DNA of 11,001 nucleotides from Candidatus Gastranaerophilales bacterium (GTDB taxonomy: Bacteria > Cyanobacteriota > Vampirovibrionia > Gastranaerophilales > Gastranaerophilaceae). Position numbers and translations under genes: made by a program. This document shows positions 1 to 5,498 of the stretch, in pieces. The notes under the pieces were generated by a model. The model was not told where the DNA came from, did no database searches, and was given only the letters and a program-made list of their open reading frames with translations. Location of the stretch: the NCBI GenBank assembly GCA_900768915.1, contig CAAGEQ010000009.1, positions 1-11,001 of the forward strand. The letters are read 5' to 3'. Positions within the stretch are counted from its first letter, which is position 1. Every line of letters starts with the position of its first letter.

Positions 1-2
1 CT

Positions 3-1157
3 GTAACTGGTACTCCGAAACAGAAATATAGTCCAGAGGATATAGCATATATGAATAAAAAGATTATTCAAGAAATAAATAGTTATTATGAACCGCCAAA
101 GGTTTCTGAAAAAGAGAATACTGAAAAGTTTATGAATGTGTTTACTCGAAGTATATTATCTCAAATGATAAAAGACGCACAAAAATCATCTAAAATTGCA
201 AACGGAACAGAAACAGGATATGCCGTAGATATTCCAAAGGAAAATAATACAGAATCATTTGTTGGTAATGAGGCAATTGTGCCATCAGAATCTATATTGA
301 CAGGTGAGGTTTCACGAAAGAATCTGTTTAGTAGTTTGAACAATGCTATCCATGAAAAAATAAATGGTATGAGAAATAAGGCTACCAATTATGTGCAAGA
401 TAAGGTTGAGGAAATTAAACAAAATATAAAAGATAGCAAACCTTATAAAATTGAAAAAATAATAGCTGATGATGAATATGCTAATAAAATGTTTCCTCAT
501 ATTGTAGAAAAATATTCTTCTGCTGGTTATATCAAACCTACAAACTTTGCAAGAAAGTATAATTGTGTTGATATTAATAATATATATTTCAATACATATT
601 TTAATGAAAATCGCCCAGATGCTCAAGAAATGTTTAGAATAGCAATATTGGGTACAGATAGTTATTCAAATAATTCGCAATTTGTGCATATACCTCAAAA
701 ACAAACCGAAAGTATTCAATCTATGTTTTACTTAACAGGTGATGATAAAATTCCAAATGGAATGAAAGGTATTGCGTTTAATAGAAACAGTGATTTCGCA
801 AAGAGATTATCTGCCAGTGAAGAGTTGCAAAATGCTATTAAACAGGTTTATAATCCAGAAACAAAATCTTTTACAAAACCGTATGTGATTATAGATTTCA
901 AAGAGGATAATATGCATTTATCTGTTGGGCATGGACGTGCAATCTATCGTTTAATTAATGATGGTTATGTAGAAGGATGTTTATTTGATAAATATGATTT
1001 TAAATTTTTATTAAATTCTTATAAATATGATTTGAATAATTTTTATAAAAATTTAGGGGTATATTTCGCAAATGATTATGCTTATCTAATGAATAAACGT
1101 GGACATTTAGAATATTATTATTATACTGTTGATTTTAGATTTAAGTTAAATAAATAA
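3..1157 (+). CDS. 3' part of a large unknown phage-associated protein (5' end outside window)
   Basis: The frame is open from position 3 and reads naturally (Val-Thr-Gly-Thr-Pro-Lys...Ser-Pro-Glu-Asp-Ile-Ala-Tyr) into the ATG at 51, so the gene most likely begins left of the window. An internal start at 51, with AGAGGA 10 nt upstream, cannot be excluded and would give 368 residues. I do not recognise the family. The N-terminal half is charged and probably helical, with a Lys/Glu-rich stretch around residues 110-130 counted from the ATG at 51. The C-terminal 100 residues contain an SVGHGRAIYRLINDGYV segment, then a Tyr-Asp-Phe motif and a Tyr-rich end. That pattern loosely resembles C-terminal domains I associate with gut-phage virion or polyvalent proteins (low certainty). 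No signal peptide or membrane segment is seen. No terminator follows, so its transcript may run into the membrane gene. Confidence 0.6.
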   Translation, partial: VTGTPKQKYSPEDIAYMNKKIIQEINSYYEPPKVSEKENTEKFMNVFTRSILSQMIKDAQKSSKIANGTETGYAVDIPKENNTESFVGNEAIVPSESILTGEVSRKNLFSSLNNAIHEKINGMRNKATNYVQDKVEEIKQNIKDSKPYKIEKIIADDEYANKMFPHIVEKYSSAGYIKPTNFARKYNCVDINNIYFNTYFNENRPDAQEMFRIAILGTDSYSNNSQFVHIPQKQTESIQSMFYLTGDDKIPNGMKGIAFNRNSDFAKRLSASEELQNAIKQVYNPETKSFTKPYVIIDFKEDNMHLSVGHGRAIYRLINDGYVEGCLFDKYDFKFLLNSYKYDLNNFYKNLGVYFANDYAYLMNKRGHLEYYYYTVDFRFKLNK

Positions 1158-1181
1158 ATTAAAAGATAATATATTAAAGGT

Positions 1182-1210
1182 TTGCAAATAAAATGATTAT
1201 GGTCTATAAT
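1182..1210 (+). promoter_or_regulatory. sigma70-type promoter for the membrane-protein gene
   Basis: TTGCAA at 1182-1187 and a consensus TATAAT at 1205-1210 are separated by exactly 17 bases. Transcription would start near 1217, leaving a leader of about 15 nt that carries the ribosome binding site AAAAAGGAG at 1215-1223. This gives the following gene its own host-type promoter, independent of the upstream phage gene. Confidence 0.75.
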
Positions 1211-1231
1211 GACTAAAAAGGAGTAGTATAA

Positions 1232-2269
1232 TTGATAAGATTTCTACGATTATTAACAATAGATAGACCGATATTATCATTTTTATTTGCGAATGTTTTT
1301 TCTTGTTTTTTCGTTTTAATTCCGTTGTTATTAATTGAATTAATGTTTGTATATACTGGTTATTTTTTTTGGGCATATTTTGTGAATAAAGCATCTATTT
1401 TTTATACTTGTTTATTTATGAATTTATTTTTGTTTCCATTAAGAATATTTATATTGATTTTTTATTATGAGATTTTGTCTAAAAATAAAAAATTTGAACA
1501 AGATAATAAAATATTATTTAAATTGAAAAAGGATAATATCTTTAAATGTCAATTTTTAATGATATTTTTGTTATTAGAATTTATTTGTTGTAAATGTGTT
1601 CCTTTATCAGTTGATATATCAATATTTGGATTATTTTTTTTAATGTTTTCTTTATCATTATCCTATTTAGTATTATTTTTATATTGGGGATTAAGAGATA
1701 AATGTTTAAAAAATATTGAAATAGTGAAACAAAAACAAATATTTGAAAAGGTATCAAGTTATATTAATAAACAAAAAACAGTAATCTATAGATTATTTGA
1801 TAAATATCAATTACCTATTTTTGTTTTAACAAATGTGTTATGTAGTGGTTATATTTTTATGTATTTGATAGCAAAAATTTATAATATTGAATATGCTAAT
1901 TATGATCCATTTTTTAATGGTATGGATTGTATTTTTAATCTATTAGTTTATAATTATGCATATCAATTAATCAGATATATATTGATATTCGAAGTATTTG
2001 ATATTTATTCAAAAATGGAAAGTGGTCAAGTTGTTGATTTTATTAAGAAGTTAAAAACAAGTTCAAAATGTAGAAAAGTTACTAGTATAGTATTATTTGT
2101 AATAGATACATTGTTTATTCTATTGTTATCAAGAGGTACATCTTGTAATCATTGTTGTATTTATTGGATAATGTCATACTTCTTTGGTTTGATGTCAATG
2201 TACTTTGTAATGTTTTACTATTGGCACTTGGAAAACAAACATAAAGATGTATTTGTAACAAAAACTTAA
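1232..2269 (+). CDS. polytopic membrane protein, probable moron/cargo gene
   Basis: A 345-residue protein starting at TTG. The start is chosen because AAGGAG ends 8 nt upstream and no in-frame ATG is close. I do not recognise a family. About eight hydrophobic segments are visible, near residues 14-40, 52-80, 104-125, 128-152, 194-218, 230-255, 282-300 and 308-332. A basic cytoplasmic-looking linker (about 155-190) separates the two halves. Cys residues cluster near 118-122 (CCKC) and 304-309 (CNHCC). There is no cleavable signal peptide. The gene has its own promoter and sits between phage genes without belonging to the assembly pathway. That is the usual arrangement of a moron, for example superinfection exclusion or host-envelope modification, but this role is inference. 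It looks even more AT-rich than the structural genes, suggesting separate acquisition. Confidence 0.8.
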   Translation: MIRFLRLLTIDRPILSFLFANVFSCFFVLIPLLLIELMFVYTGYFFWAYFVNKASIFYTCLFMNLFLFPLRIFILIFYYEILSKNKKFEQDNKILFKLKKDNIFKCQFLMIFLLLEFICCKCVPLSVDISIFGLFFLMFSLSLSYLVLFLYWGLRDKCLKNIEIVKQKQIFEKVSSYINKQKTVIYRLFDKYQLPIFVLTNVLCSGYIFMYLIAKIYNIEYANYDPFFNGMDCIFNLLVYNYAYQLIRYILIFEVFDIYSKMESGQVVDFIKKLKTSSKCRKVTSIVLFVIDTLFILLLSRGTSCNHCCIYWIMSYFFGLMSMYFVMFYYWHLENKHKDVFVTKT

Positions 2270-2282
2270 TATTTTAAGACAA

Positions 2283-2310
2283 ATGACAAAAAAATATCTA
2301 CAATGATAAT
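2283..2310 (+). promoter_or_regulatory. candidate promoter upstream of the structural operon
   Basis: ATGACA at 2283-2288 (5 of 6 matches to the -35 consensus) and GATAAT at 2305-2310 (5 of 6 to the -10 consensus) are 16 bases apart. A start near 2317 is predicted. The product would meet the terminator at 2366-2393, so this promoter makes either a short RNA or an attenuated leader for the scaffold-capsid operon. Confidence 0.5.
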
Positions 2311-2316
2311 GTACTT

Positions 2317-2393
2317 GATTCAAAGACAAATTTTTAAGTAAATGCGTACTGAGAATTACCCCAAAGGTACAGGGTTAACTGTATCTGTTTTTT
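2317..2393 (+). ncRNA. candidate small RNA or attenuator leader
   Basis: This is the stretch between the predicted start of the 2283-2310 promoter and the end of the U-tract of the next terminator, about 77 nt. It has no credible coding region. A GUAC at 2346-2349 could pair with the GGTAC at 2366-2370 that forms the terminator stem, giving an alternative fold, so a switchable attenuator is possible. It is inferred only from the promoter-terminator geometry. Confidence 0.3.
2366..2393 (+). terminator. intrinsic terminator ahead of the scaffold operon
   Basis: GGTACAG (2366-2372) pairs with CTGTATC (2379-2385) around the loop GGTTAA, with one G-U wobble. A T-rich run TGTTTTTT follows at 2386-2393. 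It could end transcripts of the membrane gene (stop at 2269) as well as those from the 2283-2310 promoter. Confidence 0.55.
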
Positions 2394-2430
2394 GATTATT
2401 TAGTTTAATTATTTTTAATACTTATTTTAT

Positions 2431-2444
2431 TGTGAGTCCTCACA
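2431..2444. promoter_or_regulatory. TGTGA-N4-TCACA palindrome
   Basis: TGTGAGTCCTCACA is a 6+2+6 inverted repeat in the otherwise AT-only stretch before the structural operon. It could be an operator-like dyad or a very small mRNA hairpin; ATTTATTTTTG follows it, so a weak terminator is also possible. The spacing is two bases shorter than a CRP half-site pair, so I do not call it a CRP site. Confidence 0.3.
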
Positions 2445-2475
2445 TTTATTTTTGTTGGAAATTTTTAAGGTGGTG

Positions 2476-2574
2476 ATGGCATACAAATACAAAATATTCG
2501 TGGAAATATTTCTACGGGGTGAAATATTTTCGACTGGTTACAACCCCGATGAAGAAGGAGTTTATTATGGCTGA
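2476..2574 (+). CDS. candidate 32-residue leader ORF overlapping the scaffold gene
   Basis: The ATG at 2476 follows AAGGTGGTG, a good Shine-Dalgarno-like run with AAGG five bases before the start. The frame reads MAYKYKIFVEIFLRGEIF, then a Gly-Tyr-Asn-Pro-Asp-Glu-Glu-Gly-Val-Tyr-Tyr-Gly end, and stops at TGA 2572-2574. The stop lies inside the first codons of the scaffold gene (ATG at 2567), an 8-base overlap that would allow translational coupling. It contains the scaffold ribosome binding site. The residue mix, with alternating hydrophobics and an acidic turn, is protein-like. No family is recognised; it might be a small head protein or a regulatory leader. The RNA hairpins in the same stretch are the main competing explanation. 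Confidence 0.4.
   Translation: MAYKYKIFVEIFLRGEIFSTGYNPDEEGVYYG
2499..2548 (+). promoter_or_regulatory. overlapping mRNA hairpins just upstream of the scaffold start
   Basis: A near-perfect hairpin spans 2499-2516 (CGTGGAAAT/ATTTCTACG with one G-U). It overlaps a longer one in which CGGGGT at 2515-2520 pairs with ACCCCG at 2543-2548, enclosing a small GAAA-TAT-TTTC stem. The two cannot form fully at once. The scaffold ribosome binding site, AAGAAGGAG at 2552-2560, is only a few bases downstream, so these folds could tune translation or processing. Some of the symmetry may come from coding sequence. Confidence 0.35.
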
Positions 2575-3109
2575 AGATACAAATATTACATCAGCAAGTT
2601 CTCAATCTGATGTTGAAGCATCAGTAACAAGTGTACAAGATTCTACAAGTACTAATCAAGATGTTCAAACAGAATCTGATTCATTACAAAATTCAAATCA
2701 ATCTAGTAATAATGAGGTTCTTGATAATCAACAAGTGCAAGAATCGCAAACAGACAATGAAAATAATGTTGTTCCAAATGAAGTAGAAAATTATCAAAAT
2801 CTTTTTGATAATATAGTTCTTAATAAAGATAAATATGCTTTAAACCCTGCTTTTCAAACATTTTTTAATGAGGCATCAATGGCTTTAGGTGGAAATTTTA
2901 ACGCAATTAGATTTGTTTCTTTACTTGATAATTATGCAAATTCTGTTGTAAAAATGTATGAAAAATCTAAGGCTATTAACGATGCAAATAGTAAAATTAC
3001 TGATAAAATGCAGTTCCAAGCCGGACAATCAAAAAAGGTAACTAAACCTTTGAGAATGCAAGATATTAAACCTGAAGAATTAGAAAAATATATTGCTCAA
3101 TATATTTAA
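2567..3109 (+). CDS. phage head scaffolding protein
   Basis: A 180-residue protein. The ATG at 2567 is chosen over the upstream in-frame GTG at 2519 because AAGAAGGAG ends six bases before it. It is called scaffold from position (directly before the major capsid gene), size, and composition. The first 80 residues are very rich in Ser, Gln, Asn, Asp and Glu, with no hydrophobic core and no Cys, and are probably disordered. A middle section around residues 85-135 is helical. The C-terminus is short and basic-to-mixed, with KKVTKPLRMQDIKPEELEKYI predicted helical, as in scaffold proteins whose C-terminal helix binds coat protein. It would act inside the procapsid and leave before or during DNA packaging. 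Scaffold sequences diverge quickly, so the call rests on context more than homology. Confidence 0.75.
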   Translation: MAEDTNITSASSQSDVEASVTSVQDSTSTNQDVQTESDSLQNSNQSSNNEVLDNQQVQESQTDNENNVVPNEVENYQNLFDNIVLNKDKYALNPAFQTFFNEASMALGGNFNAIRFVSLLDNYANSVVKMYEKSKAINDANSKITDKMQFQAGQSKKVTKPLRMQDIKPEELEKYIAQYI

Positions 3110-3148
3110 TATTTGTTTTATTGATTTCTTAAAACCCCTTATTTTTAG

Positions 3149-3182
3149 TATCGAAATTTTACGGGAAATTTCGATATTTTTG
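3149..3182 (+). terminator. terminator-like hairpin between scaffold and capsid genes
   Basis: TATCGAAATTT (3149-3159) and AAATTTCGATA (3166-3176) form a perfect 11-bp stem with loop TACGGG, followed by TTTTTG. No promoter is visible between it and the capsid start at 3213. It is therefore more likely a leaky terminator or an RNA processing/stability element setting the scaffold-to-capsid ratio than a full stop. Confidence 0.6.
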
Positions 3183-3212
3183 TTGTTACCCCGTTGTATG
3201 AAAGGATTTTAT

Positions 3213-4109
3213 ATGTCTGTAAGTCAAATTATTATTGGCTCTTTTAGCCAATCGTTCAAAAAACATTTTTATGATGAGTTAGTTATTGGTAAATTGGCTC
3301 ATACGGAGTTTAAAGATGGTGTGAAAAAAGGTGATGAAGTCGATATTATTATGCCTGGTACAGTAACTATGTTTGATTATGATGGCGGAAATTTGAAAGA
3401 TGCTGAAACTGCTGACGTTTCTACTACAAAAATTAAAATTAATAAAGGTAAAGCATTCCATTTCGAAATTTCTGAAATCGAAGCAAAGGAAATTGATAAT
3501 GCTCCAGATTTAAAACAACAAACAAATTTAGCGACAGATTATACAAGTGACGCTATCAAACAATTTGCTGCTGGTGTTGATGCATCTTTTGCAAATTTAT
3601 ACACTCGTGCTGGTCATTATTTAGATGATAATGGTAGTGCAATTACACTTGATGCTGATTATGCAAAAGAAATTTTAGCATATATGCAAGCAGAATTTCA
3701 GCGTGGTGATGGTAAAGGTCATACAAATTGGATTGATGGCTCTATGATTTGTATTGTTCCTCCTGAATATCAATTCTATCTTGGCAAACTAGATGATTTT
3801 AAATATGTTGAATCTGGTCATAAGAAGATGGAAAAAGGTTATATCGGCAGATTGTGTGGTTGGGATATCCTTGTATCTAACAACATTGCTCAACCTGAAT
3901 CTGGTGTATTCTATCCATTATTTGGTATTGCTAGAAAAACTCTTGCGGGTGGTATTTCATCTAATTTGAATACTCAAGCATACGTACCTGAAAAGAGTTT
4001 TAATACTAGATATAAAGGTTATGGTTTATATGGTGTTGGTGCTCCTCGTGCAGATTTCTTAGGTACTGCTAAAGTTTCTGCTCCATTAGCACTTTCAAAA
4101 CGTTCGTAG
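3213..4109 (+). CDS. major capsid protein (HK97-fold, podovirus type)
   Basis: A 298-residue protein starting at the ATG at 3213, preceded by AAAGGA with six bases of spacing. The upstream in-frame TTG at 3093 lies inside the scaffold gene and would add hydrophobic non-native residues. It is recognised by its start (MSVSQIIIGSFSQSFKKHF), a KKGDEVDIIMPG turn, an FHFEISEIEAKEID segment typical of coat proteins where the long spine helix begins, and GWDILVSNNI near the C-terminal third, the usual 'G-x-x-[IV]-x-x-S-N-N' of phage coat proteins. Many copies assemble on the scaffold to form the icosahedral shell. No prohead protease is seen nearby, and the N-terminus looks mature, fitting a scaffold-dependent head. 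Codon use favours the simple AT-ending codons of its neighbours. Confidence 0.9.
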   Translation: MSVSQIIIGSFSQSFKKHFYDELVIGKLAHTEFKDGVKKGDEVDIIMPGTVTMFDYDGGNLKDAETADVSTTKIKINKGKAFHFEISEIEAKEIDNAPDLKQQTNLATDYTSDAIKQFAAGVDASFANLYTRAGHYLDDNGSAITLDADYAKEILAYMQAEFQRGDGKGHTNWIDGSMICIVPPEYQFYLGKLDDFKYVESGHKKMEKGYIGRLCGWDILVSNNIAQPESGVFYPLFGIARKTLAGGISSNLNTQAYVPEKSFNTRYKGYGLYGVGAPRADFLGTAKVSAPLALSKRS

Positions 4110-4138
4110 TTAAAATTATAGTTTATAAGGAGATTTTT

Positions 4139-4525
4139 ATGACAAGAGATATTATTTCTGTTCAATACCCTATGATTGATAATTCTCAATCAATTCTTAG
4201 TTCAAAAATTATTAAAAGTGCTGTTACCCCAGCAAATGGTGTTTCTATTCAAAAAGCTTTAGCAAATAAAAATAATACGTTAATGATTTGTATAGAAAAT
4301 ACTGCTGATAGTGATACGGGTTTGACTCTCAAAGCAGGTGATAATTATCCAAATTCAATGTTAGGTGATTTGAAAGTCGTAGTTTTATCTGGTTCATTAT
4401 TGGCATTACAATTGCAAGATATTGCTAGATTTGAAAATAAAGACGGTTCAATTAATATTGATTTCGATACCGATTTTAAAGGTAATATTTATGCTATGGC
4501 AAAATCAACTGGTTTGAATGTGTAG
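4139..4525 (+). CDS. probable capsid decoration/cement protein
   Basis: A 128-residue, strand-rich protein, 29 bases after the capsid gene, with TAAGGAGA and five bases of spacing. The middle reads LMICIENTADSDTGLTLKAGD, followed by 'Leu-Gly-Asp-Leu' and a C-terminal 'Arg-Phe-x-Asn-x-Asp-Gly-Ser-Ile-Asn-Ile-Asp-Phe'. This matches, from memory, a widespread small phage head protein just downstream of major capsid genes (an ENTG...KAG...GDL...RF.n.DG.vn.dF pattern) that forms a beta-sandwich on the capsid surface. There is no signal peptide or membrane segment. Its job is probably shell stabilisation or carbohydrate/host adhesion. The fold and decoration role are inferred from this pattern and from position. 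Confidence 0.65.
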   Translation: MTRDIISVQYPMIDNSQSILSSKIIKSAVTPANGVSIQKALANKNNTLMICIENTADSDTGLTLKAGDNYPNSMLGDLKVVVLSGSLLALQLQDIARFENKDGSINIDFDTDFKGNIYAMAKSTGLNV

Positions 4526-4532
4526 CATTTGT

Positions 4533-4560
4533 CGGTTATGTGGGGAAACTCACATAACCG
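4533..4560 (+). promoter_or_regulatory. perfect hairpin with GAAA tetraloop in the intergenic gap
   Basis: CGGTTATGTG (4533-4542) pairs perfectly with CACATAACCG (4551-4560). A further G-U and G-C pair inside close a GAAA tetraloop, giving about 12 bp. ATTATTTAAAAG follows, too weak a U-tract for a strong terminator. It lies eight bases after the decoration gene and 23 before the next ATG, suggesting mRNA end protection or RNase III-type processing. Confidence 0.55.
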
Positions 4561-4582
4561 ATTATTTAAAAGAGAGGTTTTT

Positions 4583-4759
4583 ATGAAAATTATAAATTTA
4601 ATTACAAATAATACATTTAATTTACCTAAAAAAGAGGCTCAAAAATTGATTGATGACTCCCCAAGTGAATTTGCTTTAGTTAAAAACAAAAAAATTATTA
4701 AAAAAGTCACTCATCAAGATACTTCTAATTCGGTATTGAAGATGATTTTAGATGAGTAG
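4583..4759 (+). CDS. small phage head-region protein, function unknown
   Basis: A 58-residue protein. The ATG at 4583 is chosen because AGAGAGG lies five bases upstream; a TTG at 4529 in the same frame runs through the hairpin and is rejected. The N-terminal 30 residues read as a beta-strand pair and a helix (IINLITNNTFNLPKKEAQKL), followed by a short Lys-rich strand (ALVKNKKIIKKV) and an acidic end. Small proteins of this plan ('...FDLP..EA..LI...P..F.VV...') are common between capsid and connector genes in phages, and I do not know an assigned function. Its place between the decoration and adaptor genes suggests a minor head or head-completion role. It ends 11 bases before the adaptor gene. 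Confidence 0.65.
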   Translation: MKIINLITNNTFNLPKKEAQKLIDDSPSEFALVKNKKIIKKVTHQDTSNSVLKMILDE

Positions 4760-4770
4760 AAAGGTTATAT

Positions 4771-5439
4771 ATGACAATTACGTTATTAGAATTGTATAAT
4801 GAAGTTGCATCTCAGCCTTGGTCTATGTTTGATAATGATGCTGAATCAACAGATGATTTTGATGCGGCACTTATTTCTTCTATAAATAAGGCTTTAGTTG
4901 AGATTTGGTGTTCTTATCCGTTTGAATTTAGAGTTAAGTCAGTAAATATTTTAACTCAGAAATTTTATAATAGATATTCGTTACCCAATGGTGCTATTGT
5001 TAAAAAAAATACAAAAAATGGCGAACAATATTCTGTATCTTTAGATAATGAATATTTGGAATTTATTGAATATCCTGAAAATTTAGAAAAACAATACGGA
5101 AAGCCAACAGGATTTTTTATAAAAAATGAAAAATTGTGTTTTTATCCTATTCCAGACAAAATGTATAAAATAAATATTGAATATGCAACTTTTGCTATAG
5201 GTTTAGACTTCCAGAGAAAACCTATTTATGCTTTGAGAGAAGATACTGACACAATTGTTTTACCTGATAAGTATAAGCAATTATTTTTGAATGCTCTTAT
5301 TTCTAAATCAATGATGTATGCTTTAGCATCACTATCAGATGAAAATTATGAAGGCTATAGTGTACAGTTTGATAAGGCTTATAAATTGTTAATAAAAGCC
5401 GTTGGTGGAAGAAAGAAAAATCGTAGAATTATTTATTAG
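4771..5439 (+). CDS. head-to-tail adaptor, tail tubular protein A (T7 gp11-like)
   Basis: A 222-residue protein; T7 gp11 and P22 gp4 are of similar size (roughly 160-200). The N-terminal helix pair (residues 3-50, ending with ALVEIWCSYPFEF) is the usual '...A...WP..' entry of adaptors. Residues 110-140 carry the recognisable block 'Gly-Lys-Pro-Thr-Gly-Phe...Leu-x-Phe-Tyr-Pro-Ile-Pro-Asp...Ile-x-Tyr', and residues 160-180 carry DTIVLPDKYKQLFLNALISK, the helix after the 'P-x-x-[YF]' turn. The end is basic (GRKKNRR), suited to contact with DNA or portal. It would form a ring under the portal and join it to the nozzle encoded next. AAAGG precedes the start. The order adaptor then nozzle matches T7 genes 11 and 12. 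Confidence 0.8.
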   Translation: MTITLLELYNEVASQPWSMFDNDAESTDDFDAALISSINKALVEIWCSYPFEFRVKSVNILTQKFYNRYSLPNGAIVKKNTKNGEQYSVSLDNEYLEFIEYPENLEKQYGKPTGFFIKNEKLCFYPIPDKMYKINIEYATFAIGLDFQRKPIYALREDTDTIVLPDKYKQLFLNALISKSMMYALASLSDENYEGYSVQFDKAYKLLIKAVGGRKKNRRIIY

Positions 5440-5441
5440 TT

Positions 5442-5470
5442 TTCACTGATGTTTGAGGTTGCTCAGTGAA
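5442..5470 (+). promoter_or_regulatory. hairpin between adaptor and nozzle genes
   Basis: TTCACTGA (5442-5449) and TCAGTGAA (5463-5470) form a perfect 8-bp stem with a 13-base loop. It starts two bases after the adaptor stop codon. No T-run follows, so it is probably an mRNA stability or processing element and not a terminator. Confidence 0.45.
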
Positions 5471-5498
5471 TGGTTGTAAATCTCAAAAAGGAGTTTGT

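Noticed and set aside
161..626. Two minus-strand open frames under the first gene
   Set aside because: Antisense shadows of a continuous + strand coding frame, without start signals.
1197..1394. Minus-strand 65-codon frame over the membrane-gene promoter
   Set aside because: It overlaps a well-formed promoter and the first codons of the + strand membrane gene; its hydrophobicity is a reverse-strand artefact.
2418..2444. TAATAC...TGAGTCCTCAC, which recalls a T7-type phage RNA polymerase promoter
   Set aside because: The elements have the wrong spacing and order and do not recur upstream of the other structural genes.
2519..2566. GTG start for the scaffold protein at 2519
   Set aside because: No ribosome binding site, and the added residues lie in the hairpin region. 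AAGAAGGAG directs the start at 2567.
3093..3212. N-terminal extension of the capsid gene from TTG at 3093
   Set aside because: It overlaps the scaffold gene and runs through the terminator hairpin. The ATG at 3213 has a proper AAAGGA signal and begins typical capsid sequence.
3183..3212. Separate promoter for the capsid gene
   Set aside because: TTGTTA at 3183 has no credible -10 at a proper distance; the position expected for one overlaps the ribosome binding site.
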